A stretch of 64,000 nt of DNA from contig NZ_CP022527.1 of NCBI RefSeq assembly GCF_002237445.1, positions 434,001 through 498,000 on the forward strand, read 5' to 3'. The notes beneath the pieces were generated by a model. The model had not been told where the DNA came from. It made no database searches and worked only from the letters and a program-made list of their open reading frames with translations. The stretch comes from Neisseria sp. KEM232 (GTDB lineage Bacteria > Pseudomonadota > Gammaproteobacteria > Burkholderiales > Neisseriaceae). How positions within the stretch are numbered: the first letter of the stretch is position 1; every line of letters begins with the position of its first letter. Position numbers and translations under genes: made by a program. Below are positions 42,685 through 52,617 of this stretch, in pieces.

Positions 42685-45072
42685 TTATTTGTTCACTTCT
42701 TTCGCCAGATACAGCCAGGTTTCGATAACGGTATCGGGGTTCAGCGAAATGGTGTCGATGCCCTCTTCCACCAGCCATTTGGCGAAATCGGGATGGTCGG
42801 ACGGCCCCTGACCGCAGATGCCGACGTATTTGTTGTGCTTGCGGCAGGCGGAGATGGCCAGATGCAGCATCACTTTAACGGCGGGGTTGCGCTCGTCGAA
42901 GGTGGCAGCGATGGGGCCGCCGCTGTCGCGGTCGACGCCGAGGGTGAGCTGGGTCATGTCGTTCGAGCCAATGGAGAAACCGTCGAAGTATTGCAGAAAC
43001 TGCTCGGCCAGAATGGCGTTGCTCGGCACTTCGCACATCATAATCAGGCGCAGGCCGTTTTTTCCGCGCTCCAAGCCGTTGGCTTTGAGGGCTTTGACGA
43101 CGGCTTCGGCTTCGGCCAGGGTGCGTACGAAGGGGATCATGATTTCGACGTTGGTCAGCCCCATGTCATCGCGCACGCGCTTGAGGGCTTGGCATTCGAG
43201 GGCAAAGCATTCGGCGAAGTCTTCGGAGATGTAGCGCGCCGCGCCGCGGAAGCCGAGCATGGGGTTTTCTTCGTGCGGCTCGTAGCGGCTGCCGCCGATC
43301 AAGCCCATGTATTCGTTGGATTTGAAATCGGACATGCGGACGATAACCTTGCGCGGGAACACCGAAGCAGCCAGCGTAGACACGCCCTCGGCGATTTTGT
43401 CGACGTAGAAATCAACAGGCGAGGCATAACCGGCGATGCGGCTTTCGATTTCCTCTCGGATGTCTTCGTCCTGTTTGTCAAACTCAATCAGGGCTTTGGG
43501 GTGGATGCCGATTTGGCGGTTGATGATGAACTCCATACGCGCTAAACCGATACCTTCGCTGGGCAGGCTTGAGAAGGAGAAGGCCAGCTCGGGATTGCCG
43601 ACGTTCATCATGATTTTGACGGGCGCTTCGGGCATATTGTCCAAAGCAACATCGGTTACCTCCACCGGCAGCAGGCCGTCGTAAATCAGGCCGGTATCGC
43701 CTTCGGCGCAGGAAACGGTGACTTCCTGACCTTCTTTAAGAACGGAAGATGCGTTGCCGCAGCCGACAACGGCGGGAATGCCCAGTTCGCGGGCGATGAT
43801 GGCGGCGTGACAGGTGCGGCCGCCGCGGTTGGTGACGATGGCGGCGGCACGTTTCATCACCGGTTCCCAATCAGGGTCGGTCATGTCGGTAACGAGTACG
43901 TCGCCTTCTTTGACGGTATCCATTTCGGAGGCGTCTTTAACAAGACGCACTTTGCCTTGTCCGACTTTCTGACCGATGGCACGGCCTTCGCACAGCACGG
44001 TTTTGTCGCCGCCGATGCTGTAACGGCGCAGGCTGCGGCTGCTCTCTTCCTGCGATTTCACGGTTTCGGGACGGGCTTGCAGGATGTAGATTTTGCCGTC
44101 GATGCCGTCGCGTCCCCATTCGATGTCCATCGGGCGGCCGTAGTGTTCCTCGATAATCAGGGCGTATTTGGCCAGCTCGGTGATTTCTTCGTTGCTGACG
44201 GAAAACTGTTTGCGCTGCTCGGCGGGCACGTCCACCACCTGAACCGATTTGCCGGCCTGCGCTTTTTCGGTGAACACCATCTTAATGAGTTTCGAACCCA
44301 TGGTTTTGCGCAGGATGGCGGGACGGCCTTCGCGCAGGGTCGGTTTGTGGACGTAAAACTCGTCGGGGTTCACCGCACCTTGGACGACCATTTCGCCCAA
44401 GCCGTAAGACGAGGTAACGAACACGACCTGATCGAAGCCGCTTTCGGTATCGAGGGTAAACATCACACCGGAAGCGCCGTGGTCGGAGCGCACCATGCGC
44501 TGCACGCCTGCGGACAGAGCGACGATGTCATGGGCGAAACCTTTGTGGACGCGGTAGGAAATGGCGCGGTCGTTGTAGAGCGAGGCGAAAACGTGTTTCA
44601 TCGCCTCTTTGACGTTATCCAGGCCGTTGATGTTCAGGAAGGTTTCCTGTTGGCCGGCAAAAGAAGCGTCGGGCAGGTCTTCGGCGGTGGCGGAAGAGCG
44701 CACGGCAACGGAAATCGCGTCGGTGCCCGCTTCGGCCGTCATTTTGTTCCAAGCCTCTTCAACCGCTTTATCCAATTCTTCGGGGAACGGCGTTTCCAAA
44801 ATCCATTGGCGGATTTCTTTGCCCACGCGCGCCAGCTCGGCCACATCGTTGACATCCAGCGCGGCCAGCGCGGCGGAAATGCGTTCGTTCAGGCCGTTGT
44901 GCGCCAAAAACGCGCGGTAGGCATCGGCCGTGGTGGCAAAACCGCCCGGCACGCGCACGCCTTTGCCGCTCAGTTGGCTAATCATTTCGCCAAGGGAGGC
45001 GTTTTTGCCGCCGACGCTGTCCACGTCGGTCATACGCAGATTTTCAAACCAGATAACGTAATTTGCAGCCAT
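42685..45072 (-). CDS. ppsA: Phosphoenolpyruvate synthase
   Basis: 795-aa PEP synthase: ATP-grasp-like N-terminal domain (VGGKNASLGEM), the phospho-carrier His in GGRTCHAAIIARELGIPAVV, and the C-terminal PEP-binding barrel ending in GICGQGPSDHPDF. It makes PEP from pyruvate and ATP for gluconeogenesis. ATG 45072. The gene is divergent from ppsR, its regulator, which strongly supports both calls. Confidence 0.97.
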   Translation of the reverse strand: MAANYVIWFENLRMTDVDSVGGKNASLGEMISQLSGKGVRVPGGFATTADAYRAFLAHNGLNERISAALAALDVNDVAELARVGKEIRQWILETPFPEELDKAVEEAWNKMTAEAGTDAISVAVRSSATAEDLPDASFAGQQETFLNINGLDNVKEAMKHVFASLYNDRAISYRVHKGFAHDIVALSAGVQRMVRSDHGASGVMFTLDTESGFDQVVFVTSSYGLGEMVVQGAVNPDEFYVHKPTLREGRPAILRKTMGSKLIKMVFTEKAQAGKSVQVVDVPAEQRKQFSVSNEEITELAKYALIIEEHYGRPMDIEWGRDGIDGKIYILQARPETVKSQEESSRSLRRYSIGGDKTVLCEGRAIGQKVGQGKVRLVKDASEMDTVKEGDVLVTDMTDPDWEPVMKRAAAIVTNRGGRTCHAAIIARELGIPAVVGCGNASSVLKEGQEVTVSCAEGDTGLIYDGLLPVEVTDVALDNMPEAPVKIMMNVGNPELAFSFSSLPSEGIGLARMEFIINRQIGIHPKALIEFDKQDEDIREEIESRIAGYASPVDFYVDKIAEGVSTLAASVFPRKVIVRMSDFKSNEYMGLIGGSRYEPHEENPMLGFRGAARYISEDFAECFALECQALKRVRDDMGLTNVEIMIPFVRTLAEAEAVVKALKANGLERGKNGLRLIMMCEVPSNAILAEQFLQYFDGFSIGSNDMTQLTLGVDRDSGGPIAATFDERNPAVKVMLHLAISACRKHNKYVGICGQGPSDHPDFAKWLVEEGIDTISLNPDTVIETWLYLAKEVNK

Positions 45073-45479
45073 TTGTGTCGTCCAAATCAAAGGTTATAAA
45101 ACGTAAAGAATCCAGCGCGGCATTTTAACCAGCCTGCGCCGCCGTGTCATGTGTTTTCTCCTGCCGCAGCCGGTTTGAGGCCGTCTGAAAACAAGGCACG
45201 TGCGCAATGTAGCGGCGTGAAACTCCGCATCGGCGCTGTGCCTGTTTTTGTTATTTTCAGTCGTAAGCACCTGTCCGCGCAGCCGCTACGCATCCGGAAT
45301 CGGCAGGTTTTGCCGCCATATTCCGCCACGCACGGCCGAGCGCGCGGCACAAAAAGCCAAAAACATCCGCCGCGAACAGGCATGTAACGCAGTGTAGTTT
45401 TTCCACACGCTTCAATTTCAGACGGCCTCTTGCTATCATCCGCGCCCCTTGTTTTCACCACCGAAAAGCGAGCACAACC
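45073..45479. other. Divergent control region of ppsA and ppsR
   Basis: 407 bp. One uptake sequence at ~45178-45190 and one inverted copy at 45418-45429. A TTGCTATCAT element at ~45430-45440 may be the ppsR -10. No coding remnant seen. Confidence 0.5.
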
Positions 45480-46298
45480 ATGTCGCGCCGACCCGCCTTC
45501 TTCATTTCCGACCGCACCGGCCTCACCTCCGAAAGCATGGGCGAAGCCCTGCTCGACCAGTTTCAGGACATCAAATTCAAGCGCTCCACCTACCCCTTCG
45601 TCGACACGCCCGACAAAGCCCGCGCCATGGTGCAGATTATCGAAACCGCCGCACAGCAGACCGAGCTGCGGCCGCTGGTTTTTTCCAGCATCCTCAACGA
45701 AGAAATCCGCAACATCATCCGCAGCAGCCCCGGCCTGCACCTGAGCTTTTTCGACGCCTTTCTCGGCGTCTTGGAAAACGAATTGGGCACCAAAGCGCGG
45801 CACGAAGCCGGACGCATCCACGGCATCGCCGACACCGCCCGCTACGAAGCGCGCATGGATGCGGTGAACTTCACCCTCAACCACGACGACGGCGTCAGCG
45901 ACAAAGACCTGAAAGACGCCGACGTCATCCTCATGGGCGTATCGCGCAGCGGCAAAACGCCGACCTGCCTGTATCTCGCCCTGCAATACGGCATCCGCGC
46001 CGCCAACTATCCGCTCACGCCCGACGATCTCGACAGCCCCGACCTGCCGCCGATGATCAAGCCCTACCGCAGCAAAATCTACGGCCTCACCATCCAGCCC
46101 GAGCGCCTGGCCGACATCCGCGAAGAGCGCCGCCCCAACTCGCGCTACGCCAGCCTCGCCACCTGCAAGCAGGAAGTGGCCGACGCGCAGGCCATGTTCC
46201 GCCGCTTCGACATTCCGTTCACCAACACCACCCACAAATCGGTGGAAGAACTCGCCGCCAGCATTTTGCAGGCCTGCAATCTGAAACGCCGTTTTTAA
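45480..46298 (+). CDS. ppsR: PEP synthase regulatory kinase/pyrophosphorylase PpsR
   Basis: 272-aa bifunctional regulator (formerly DUF299) that phosphorylates and dephosphorylates a Thr in PEP synthase. Motifs FISDRTGLTSESMG at the N-terminus and the nucleotide loop GVSRSGKTPTCLYLA, then PLTPDD and LTIQPERL. ATG 45480. Divergent gene pair with ppsA. Confidence 0.95.
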   Translation: MSRRPAFFISDRTGLTSESMGEALLDQFQDIKFKRSTYPFVDTPDKARAMVQIIETAAQQTELRPLVFSSILNEEIRNIIRSSPGLHLSFFDAFLGVLENELGTKARHEAGRIHGIADTARYEARMDAVNFTLNHDDGVSDKDLKDADVILMGVSRSGKTPTCLYLALQYGIRAANYPLTPDDLDSPDLPPMIKPYRSKIYGLTIQPERLADIREERRPNSRYASLATCKQEVADAQAMFRRFDIPFTNTTHKSVEELAASILQACNLKRRF

Positions 46299-46624
46299 AA
46301 AACCGTTGCCGCCGCGCGCGGCAAAAAGGCCGTCTGAAAGCCATATTTCGTTGCTTTCAGACGGCCTTTTGTATACCGAAGCCGCCGTTTGTCCCGCATA
46401 CCGATGCTGCGGCGTCCGCCGAATGTTTGAGGCCGTCTGAAAGCGAAGCTTCAACGAAGTCAAAACGCAAACCCGCTTTCAGACGGCCTTTCCGTGTCAA
46501 AACAGCCTTTCGCCTGCCGAACCGCGCCGCTGTCATACCCATAAACATTTGAGGCCGTCTGAAACGCAAATCTGCTTTCAGACGGCCTTTTTGCGTACCC
46601 GTGTCAGTCAGGCACAGCGCGGTA
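46299..46624. repeat. Three consecutive uptake-sequence inverted pairs
   Basis: Pairs at 46323-46370, 46431-46489 and 46551-46590 with little else in a 326-bp convergent gap. The middle one includes the extended motif AGCTTCAACGAAGTCAAAAC. Together they can terminate ppsR and the symporter gene. Confidence 0.75.
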
Positions 46625-48004
46625 TCAATACTCCAATTCGCCGCTGGCGCGTTTGGCTTTGAAGTCGCGGGTTTCCTTTACAATCACGCCCGAGAGCAGA
46701 AGCAGGGCGATCAGATTGGGCACGGCCATCAGGCCGTTGAAGGTGTCGGCGGCCGTCCACACCAGATCGAGGCTCATCACCGTGCCGAGCATTACGGTGG
46801 CAACGTAGATAACGCGGTAGGGCTTCACGAATTTGTCGCCGAAAACGTAGCCGGCGCATTTTTCGCCGTAGTAACACCAGCCGAGGATGGTGGAATAGGC
46901 AAAGAAAATCAGGCCGATGGTGACAATCCAGCCGCCCCAGCCCGACAGGAGGGCGTTGAAAGTCTGCGTGGTGAGCGCCGCGCCTTTGAGTTCGGGCAGC
47001 ATAAACTGTCCGTCCGCGCCCAGCAGCCCCATTACCAACACGATGCCGGTAATCGAGCAGACGACGATGGTGTCGAGGAAGGTGCCGGTCATGGAAACGA
47101 GTGCCTGACGCACAGGATGGTCGGTTTTCGCGGCGGCGGCGGCGATGGGGGCGGAACCCATGCCCGCTTCGTTGGAGAACACGCCGCGTGCGACGCCGTA
47201 GCGGATAACGGTGCCGACCACGCCGCCGGCCACGGCCTGCCCCGTGAAGGCGTCGCCCAGTATCACTTTCAGCGCGGGCAACAGCAGGTCGAGGTGCGAG
47301 AAGACGATAACCAGGCCGCCGAGCACATAAAGCACGGCCATAAAGGGCACGACGATGGAGCTGACTTTGGCGATGCTCTGGATGCCGCCGAGTACGACGA
47401 AGGCGGTTATCAGCGTCAGCGCCACGCCGCTAATCCACGGCTCGATGCCGAAGCTGCTGTGCATGGCCTGCGCCACCGAGTTGGCCTGTACGGAGCTGCC
47501 GATACCGAAGGAGGCGATGGTGCCGAACAGAGCGAAGAGAACGGCCAGCCATTTCCAGTTTTTGCCCAGGCCGTTTTCAATGTAGTACATCGGCCCGCCC
47601 GACATTTCGCCCTTGCTGTTGGTGATGCGGAATTTCACCGCCAGCACGCCTTCGCCGTATTTGGTGGCCATACCGAAGACGGCGGTAATCCACATCCAAA
47701 ACACCGCACCCGGCCCGCCGGCGGCCACGGCGGTAGCCACGCCCGCGATATTGCCCGTGCCGATGGTGGCCGACAGGGCGGTCATCAGCGCGCCGAAATG
47801 GGAAACGTCGCCGTCGTGGTCGCTGCCGTCGTCTTTTTTCGGATGCGGGCGGAACGCCTGTTTCAGTGCGTAAAACAGCATGGAAAACTGCAAACCGCGC
47901 AAGGCCAGCGTCAGCCAGATGCCCGTGCCGACCAGCAGCACCAGCATGCCGCGCCCCCATACATAGCTGTTCAGCTCGTTGAGAAAGTTCTCTATTCCTT
48001 GCAT
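46625..48004 (-). CDS. Na+/alanine-glycine symporter (AGCS family)
   Basis: 459-aa inner-membrane transporter with about eleven helices. Family motifs: GALMTALSATIGTGNIAGVA, the GGPGAVFWMWITAVFGM segment with ATKYGEG, and NEAGMGSAPIAAAAA. It imports alanine or glycine with sodium. ATG 48004; no operon partners. Confidence 0.93.
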   Translation of the reverse strand: MQGIENFLNELNSYVWGRGMLVLLVGTGIWLTLALRGLQFSMLFYALKQAFRPHPKKDDGSDHDGDVSHFGALMTALSATIGTGNIAGVATAVAAGGPGAVFWMWITAVFGMATKYGEGVLAVKFRITNSKGEMSGGPMYYIENGLGKNWKWLAVLFALFGTIASFGIGSSVQANSVAQAMHSSFGIEPWISGVALTLITAFVVLGGIQSIAKVSSIVVPFMAVLYVLGGLVIVFSHLDLLLPALKVILGDAFTGQAVAGGVVGTVIRYGVARGVFSNEAGMGSAPIAAAAAKTDHPVRQALVSMTGTFLDTIVVCSITGIVLVMGLLGADGQFMLPELKGAALTTQTFNALLSGWGGWIVTIGLIFFAYSTILGWCYYGEKCAGYVFGDKFVKPYRVIYVATVMLGTVMSLDLVWTAADTFNGLMAVPNLIALLLLSGVIVKETRDFKAKRASGELEY

Positions 48005-48119
48005 TTCTTTCCTCCTCGGTTAAATTGTTTACATTTCATCGGGGAGGCGCATTTCAGCACACAACGTTAAATTGTGCAAGGCGCACACCCCTCTCGGCGC
48101 ATCGGGCGCAAAAACGGCA

Positions 48120-48153
48120 CAGGCCGTCTGAAAACACGTTTTCAGACGGCCTG
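48120..48153. terminator. DUS inverted-pair terminator
   Basis: CAGGCCGTCTGAAAAC and complement next to the gph 3' end. Confidence 0.6.
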
Positions 48154-48171
48154 TGCCGTATGCAGCGGCGT

Positions 48172-48822
48172 TCAGCCCAGCAGCGCTTCGATGTCCGAAG
48201 GACGCGACACGGCGAAATCCGCCGGCCATTCTTCGGTGCGGTCGCCCGCCGCGATATAGCCCCACAGCGCCAGCACGGTTTTCATACCCGCATCGCGCCC
48301 GGCCTGCATATCGCGTCGGGCATCGCCGACATAAAGGCATTCCTGCGGCGCCACGCCGATCTGCCCGCAGGCGTAAAGCATAGGCACCACGCTCGGCTTG
48401 GCCTCGGCGCAGGTATCGCCGCTCACCACCACCGCAGGCGGCACGGCAAAACCGAGCTTGGGCACAAGACGGTCGGTAAACATAGCGGGCTTGTTGGTGA
48501 CGATGCCCCAGGCAATGCCCCTGCGCACCAACACGGCCAACAGATTGCCGATTTGCGGAAACAGAACCGTATCGCGGTCGAAACAGGCCTCGTATTCCGC
48601 CAGATAGGCCGCACGCCACTCGTCGAAACCCTCATCGCCGCGCGAAATACCCGCACCCAGCGCCAACAGCCCGGCCGCGCCGTGGCTGGCCACCGCGCGG
48701 ATATCGGACATATCCTTCGGCGGCAGACCGCGTTTGGCCAACAGAGCATTGAGCGCGCCGCCCAAATCGGGGGCGGTGTCGGCAAGCGTGCCGTCCAAAT
48801 CGAAGAGAACCGCTTTGATCAT
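48172..48822 (-). CDS. gph: Phosphoglycolate phosphatase-type HAD hydrolase
   Basis: 216-aa HAD hydrolase: nucleophile motif VLFDLDGTLADT, motif II region IVTNKP, Lys in AEAKPSV and motif IV YVGDARRDMQAGRDAG. Length and KP/GD motifs fit Gph or its paralog. Expected to hydrolyse 2-phosphoglycolate in the cytosol; another sugar phosphate is possible. ATG 48822; divergent from the pigment cluster. Confidence 0.85.
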   Translation of the reverse strand: MIKAVLFDLDGTLADTAPDLGGALNALLAKRGLPPKDMSDIRAVASHGAAGLLALGAGISRGDEGFDEWRAAYLAEYEACFDRDTVLFPQIGNLLAVLVRRGIAWGIVTNKPAMFTDRLVPKLGFAVPPAVVVSGDTCAEAKPSVVPMLYACGQIGVAPQECLYVGDARRDMQAGRDAGMKTVLALWGYIAAGDRTEEWPADFAVSRPSDIEALLG

Positions 48823-49032
48823 GATGCTTTCCCGTGTGTGTGATAAAACAGTGTCATTTTAACCTTTACTGCCGTATCTTTTCAAAGGTTAAGCCGCCGT
48901 AACGCGCAATCGGCGCCTGCCCGAAACGCGGCGGCAACGGGTTTTCAGACGGCCTCATGTCCGTATTTTCACGCAGCCCGGGCGAAAAACCATTAAAATC
49001 GCGCCTTTTTCCCGCCGCACGCCCCGCCTGCC

Positions 49033-50745
49033 ATGTACGCACTGACCGAAATCCTTTCCCCTGCCCTGCCGCAAACCGACCTTATCGCCGCACGCCCCGC
49101 GTGGACGCGCGAAGCGTTTAACCGCGCCGTTTTCGCCTTGTCAGGCCGTCTGAAAGCGGCAAACGTGCGCTCCGCCGCGCTGTGGTTCGACGATGCCGCG
49201 CTGTTTGCCTGCGCCGTGCTCGCCGCATGGCACGCCGGGGCGCGGGTGATGCTGCTGCCGAACACGGCGCGGGAAAGCATCGAATGGGGAGCGTCGTCCG
49301 ACGTATTTCTCACCGATTCGCACGACGGCAAACTGTTTTCAGACGGCCTCAACCGCAACATATGGCATCTGCCCGAAGCGGCAGAAACCGCGCAGAGGCC
49401 GTCTGAAAACCATAACGGCAATACCGGTTGGCGCATTCCGCCCGAAGCCGAAGCCTGGTTGAAAACGTCCGGCTCCGGCGGCGAGGCAAAAACGGTTGTG
49501 AAAACCGCCGCGCAAATGCAGGCCGAAGCGGCGGTGCTGGCCGTCTCGCTGCCTTTTGGCCGCAGCGGCGCGGCGGTGGTCGGCAGCGTGTCGCCGCAGC
49601 ATTTATACGGTTTCACGTTCCGCTTCGCACTGGCCTTGACAATGGGCTGGACAATGGAACGGGCGCAGGCGGTATATCCTGAAAACCTGCTTGCGGCCAC
49701 GGCGGCACACGCAAAATCCGTGTGGATTGCCAGCCCCGCCGTACTCAACCGTTTGGGCGAAAACCGCGACTGGCTCTCCGCTTCAGGGCGCATCGCAGGC
49801 ATCGTTTCCGCAGGCGGCGCACTGCCCGAGGCGACTGCGGACTTGCTCGAACACGTCGCCGTGCGCCCGTTTGAAGTGTACGGCAGCACCGAAACCGGCG
49901 TGATTGCCTCACGCAGCAGCAGCCGGGTGTGGCAGGCGTTTGACGGCGTATCGTTCGGACAGGACGGCGAAGGCGCACTGTGGGCGGATTCGCCGTGGTC
50001 GGCAGGCCGCTGCCAAACCGCCGACCTCATCGAACGGCAGGACACCGGCTTTCTGCTGCTCGGCCGCAAAGACCGCATCATCAAATTTGAAGACAAACGC
50101 GTGTCGCTCACACAAATCGAACACGAGCTGTTGCGCCACCCGTGGATTGCCGACGCACATTGCAGCCTGCACCCGCGCCACCGACGCATCGCCGCATGGG
50201 CGGCTCTTACCGGCGAAGGTATCGCCGCCCTGCGCGAACAAGGCCGCGCCGCCGTAATTGATGCCCTCAAACGCCACCTCGCCCAATCACAGGACACCGC
50301 CGCACTGCCGCGCTACTGGCGTTTCGCCGACACCCTGCCGCGCAACACACAGGCCAAAATCGCCGCCGCCGACTTTCAGACGGCCTTTACCGAACCGCAA
50401 ACCGCGCCGCGATGGACGCAGCAAAGTACAAACGGCGGCGAAATCCTGTTCACAGGCCGCGTACCGCCCGATCTGGTCTATTTCGGCGGCCACTTCGCCA
50501 CCTTCCCGCTCGTCCCCGGCGTAGTCGAACTGCAATGGGTGCTCGACCTTGCCGCACGCCAACCGTGGGGCAACCGCCCCGCCGTGCGCGTGGAAAACCT
50601 AAAATACCAACAGTTCGTCCGCCCCGGCGGCGACATCGCCGTTACACTGAAATACGATGCCGATAAAGACAAACTGTCGTTCAAAATCAACCGCAGCGAC
50701 GGCACGCCCTGCGCCTCCGGCCGCATCGTGTTTGAGGCCGTCTGA
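49033..50745 (+). CDS. APE acyl/aryl-AMP ligase fused to dehydratase (ApeH-ApeI-like)
   Basis: 570-aa fusion. The N-terminal ~450 residues are an adenylate-forming ligase with the phosphate loop TSGSGG (~145), YGSTETG (~283) and RQDTGFLLLGRKDRI. The last ~115 residues are a hotdog dehydratase-like domain with GGHFATFPLVPGV (His ~487) followed by KYQQFVRPGG, the pattern of ApeI. In aryl polyene (APE) pathways the ligase loads 4-hydroxybenzoate onto the ACP and the dehydratase forms the double bonds. These are usually separate genes, so the fusion is notable. First gene of the locus; ATG 49033. Confidence 0.88.
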   Translation: MYALTEILSPALPQTDLIAARPAWTREAFNRAVFALSGRLKAANVRSAALWFDDAALFACAVLAAWHAGARVMLLPNTARESIEWGASSDVFLTDSHDGKLFSDGLNRNIWHLPEAAETAQRPSENHNGNTGWRIPPEAEAWLKTSGSGGEAKTVVKTAAQMQAEAAVLAVSLPFGRSGAAVVGSVSPQHLYGFTFRFALALTMGWTMERAQAVYPENLLAATAAHAKSVWIASPAVLNRLGENRDWLSASGRIAGIVSAGGALPEATADLLEHVAVRPFEVYGSTETGVIASRSSSRVWQAFDGVSFGQDGEGALWADSPWSAGRCQTADLIERQDTGFLLLGRKDRIIKFEDKRVSLTQIEHELLRHPWIADAHCSLHPRHRRIAAWAALTGEGIAALREQGRAAVIDALKRHLAQSQDTAALPRYWRFADTLPRNTQAKIAAADFQTAFTEPQTAPRWTQQSTNGGEILFTGRVPPDLVYFGGHFATFPLVPGVVELQWVLDLAARQPWGNRPAVRVENLKYQQFVRPGGDIAVTLKYDADKDKLSFKINRSDGTPCASGRIVFEAV

Positions 50746-50793
50746 AACCCGTTTCCATATACATATTGATTTATTCCAAGCAAAGGCAAACCG

Positions 50794-51882
50794 ATGAAAC
50801 TTTTTCCCGCATTAGAACGACGTTATTCCGAAGAGCATTTGGGCGCAGGCGAAGCACAGCGGCTGGCTCAGGAGATTGCGTTTGCGCCGATTGTGTTCCA
50901 AGTGTCGCGGCTGATGGTGAAATACGGCATTTTTGAGCGTCTGAACGAGGCTTCAGACGGCCTCACGCAGGACGAAATCGCCGAAGCGGCGGGCATCGGC
51001 TCTTATGCGGCTCAGGTGCTGCTTGAAGCCTCGCTCTCCATCGGCACGGTACATACGCGCGGCGGCCGTTATTTTCTCGGCAAGGCCGGCTGGTTTTTGC
51101 TGAAAGACAAGCTGGCGCGCGTGAACATGGATTTTGTCCAGGAAGTCTGTTACCAGGGTATGTTTGATTTGGAAAAAACGCTGGAAACGGGCAAACCCGA
51201 AGGGCTGAAAGTGTTCGGCGGTTGGCCGACGATTTACGAAGGCCTCTCGTCGCTGCCGCCTGAAACGCAAAAGGCGTGGTTTGGCTTTGACCATTATTAT
51301 TCCGACAATTCTTTCGCCCAAGCCCTGCAAACCGTGTTCGGCCGGCCGGTGAAAAAGCTGCTTGATGTCGGCGGCAATACTGGGCGTTGGGCTTTGCAGT
51401 GCGTCTCCCATAATCCTGATGTCGAAGTAACGGTTATGGATTTGCCGCAGCAAATCGGCCTGATGAAAGAATCGGTTAAAGGCAAACCCGGCGCAGAGCG
51501 CATCCACGGCCACCCTACCGACCTGCTGGATCCGGCAACGCCCTTTCCCATGGGCTTTGACGCGATTTGGATGAGCCAATTTCTCGATTGTTTCTCCGAA
51601 GCCGAAGTAACCGGCATTCTCGAACGTGCCGCGCGTTCGATGGATGAAAACACCAGCCTTTACATCATGGAGCCGTTTTGGGACAGACAGCGTTACGAAA
51701 CTGCCGCCTACTGCCTCACGATGACCAGCCTCTACTTTACCGCGATGGCCAACGGCAACAGCAAAATCTACCATTCCGAAGACATGATGCGCTGCGCCCG
51801 CAACGCCGGTTTGGAAATCGCCGAAATTTCAGACGGCCTCGGCTTGGGGCACAGTATTTTGCGGTGCGTAAAGGCCGTCTGA
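50794..51882 (+). CDS. SAM-dependent O-methyltransferase (APE locus)
   Basis: 362-aa protein with an N-terminal winged-helix dimerisation domain (~30-110: MVKYGIFERL...LTQDEIAEAAGI) and a Rossmann methyltransferase domain with motif I LLDVGGNTGRWAL (~190) and a later DAIWMSQFLDCFSE. This is the O-methyltransferase architecture of plant and bacterial phenolic OMTs. In APE pigments a similar enzyme methylates the aryl head group. Starts 48 bp after the ligase gene and ends 3 bp before the glycosyltransferase. KAV ending is uptake-sequence derived. Confidence 0.88.
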   Translation: MKLFPALERRYSEEHLGAGEAQRLAQEIAFAPIVFQVSRLMVKYGIFERLNEASDGLTQDEIAEAAGIGSYAAQVLLEASLSIGTVHTRGGRYFLGKAGWFLLKDKLARVNMDFVQEVCYQGMFDLEKTLETGKPEGLKVFGGWPTIYEGLSSLPPETQKAWFGFDHYYSDNSFAQALQTVFGRPVKKLLDVGGNTGRWALQCVSHNPDVEVTVMDLPQQIGLMKESVKGKPGAERIHGHPTDLLDPATPFPMGFDAIWMSQFLDCFSEAEVTGILERAARSMDENTSLYIMEPFWDRQRYETAAYCLTMTSLYFTAMANGNSKIYHSEDMMRCARNAGLEIAEISDGLGLGHSILRCVKAV

Positions 51883-51885
51883 AAC

Positions 51886-52617
51886 ATGAAAACCCTCGTC
51901 CTGATTCCCCATTACAACCACCCCGACACCGTCGGCCGCGTTGCCGAAACCATGCGCGGTTTCGGTTTGGACGTACTCATTGTTGACGATGGTTCGCGGC
52001 CGGAATGTCGCGCCGTACTGCAAGGCTTGGTTTCAAACGGCATTCATTCCGTCAACGTTATCTTCCGCCCTGTCAACGGCGGCAAGGGTGCGGCGGTGAA
52101 AGCCGGTTTGAAATACGCCGAAGAACGCGGCTACAGCCACGTTTTGCAGGTTGATGCCGACGGCCAGCACCATCTTGACGACACGCCCAAGTTGCTTGCC
52201 GCCGCCTCCGCGCACCCCGAAGCGGTTATCTGCGGCTGGCCGCAATACGGCAGCGACGCACCCAAAGCACGGCTCTACGGGCGCAAAATCACTGACTTTT
52301 GGAATATGCTGCACACTTGGTCGCACGACATCAAAGACGGCATGTGCGGCTTCCGCCTCTACCCGCTCGCACCCGCGCTTGCCGTCGTGCGCGAAGAAAG
52401 CGTAGGCGACCGCATGGACTTTGACACCGAAATCCTCGTCCGTCTCTATTGGCGCGGAGTCAAACCTGTGTGGATACCCACGCCCGTGCGCTACGCGGCA
52501 GGCGGCGTTTCCCATTTCAACGAATGGACAGACAACATACGCATCAGCAAAATGCACGCACGGCTGTTTTGCGGTATGTTGCAGCGGCGTTTTTCCGGCA
52601 AAGGCCGTCTGAAATAA
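51886..52617 (+). CDS. Family 2 glycosyltransferase (APE locus)
   Basis: 243-aa GT-A enzyme related to dolichol-phosphate mannosyltransferases but without membrane helices: PHYNHPDTVGR, DDGS and the DxD-type QVDADGQHHLDD. It probably decorates the lipid or aryl polyene anchor. In E. coli-type clusters this domain is often joined to the acyltransferase; here the two genes overlap (TAATG, 52615-52619). GRLK ending comes from an uptake sequence. Confidence 0.9.
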   Translation: MKTLVLIPHYNHPDTVGRVAETMRGFGLDVLIVDDGSRPECRAVLQGLVSNGIHSVNVIFRPVNGGKGAAVKAGLKYAEERGYSHVLQVDADGQHHLDDTPKLLAAASAHPEAVICGWPQYGSDAPKARLYGRKITDFWNMLHTWSHDIKDGMCGFRLYPLAPALAVVREESVGDRMDFDTEILVRLYWRGVKPVWIPTPVRYAAGGVSHFNEWTDNIRISKMHARLFCGMLQRRFSGKGRLK

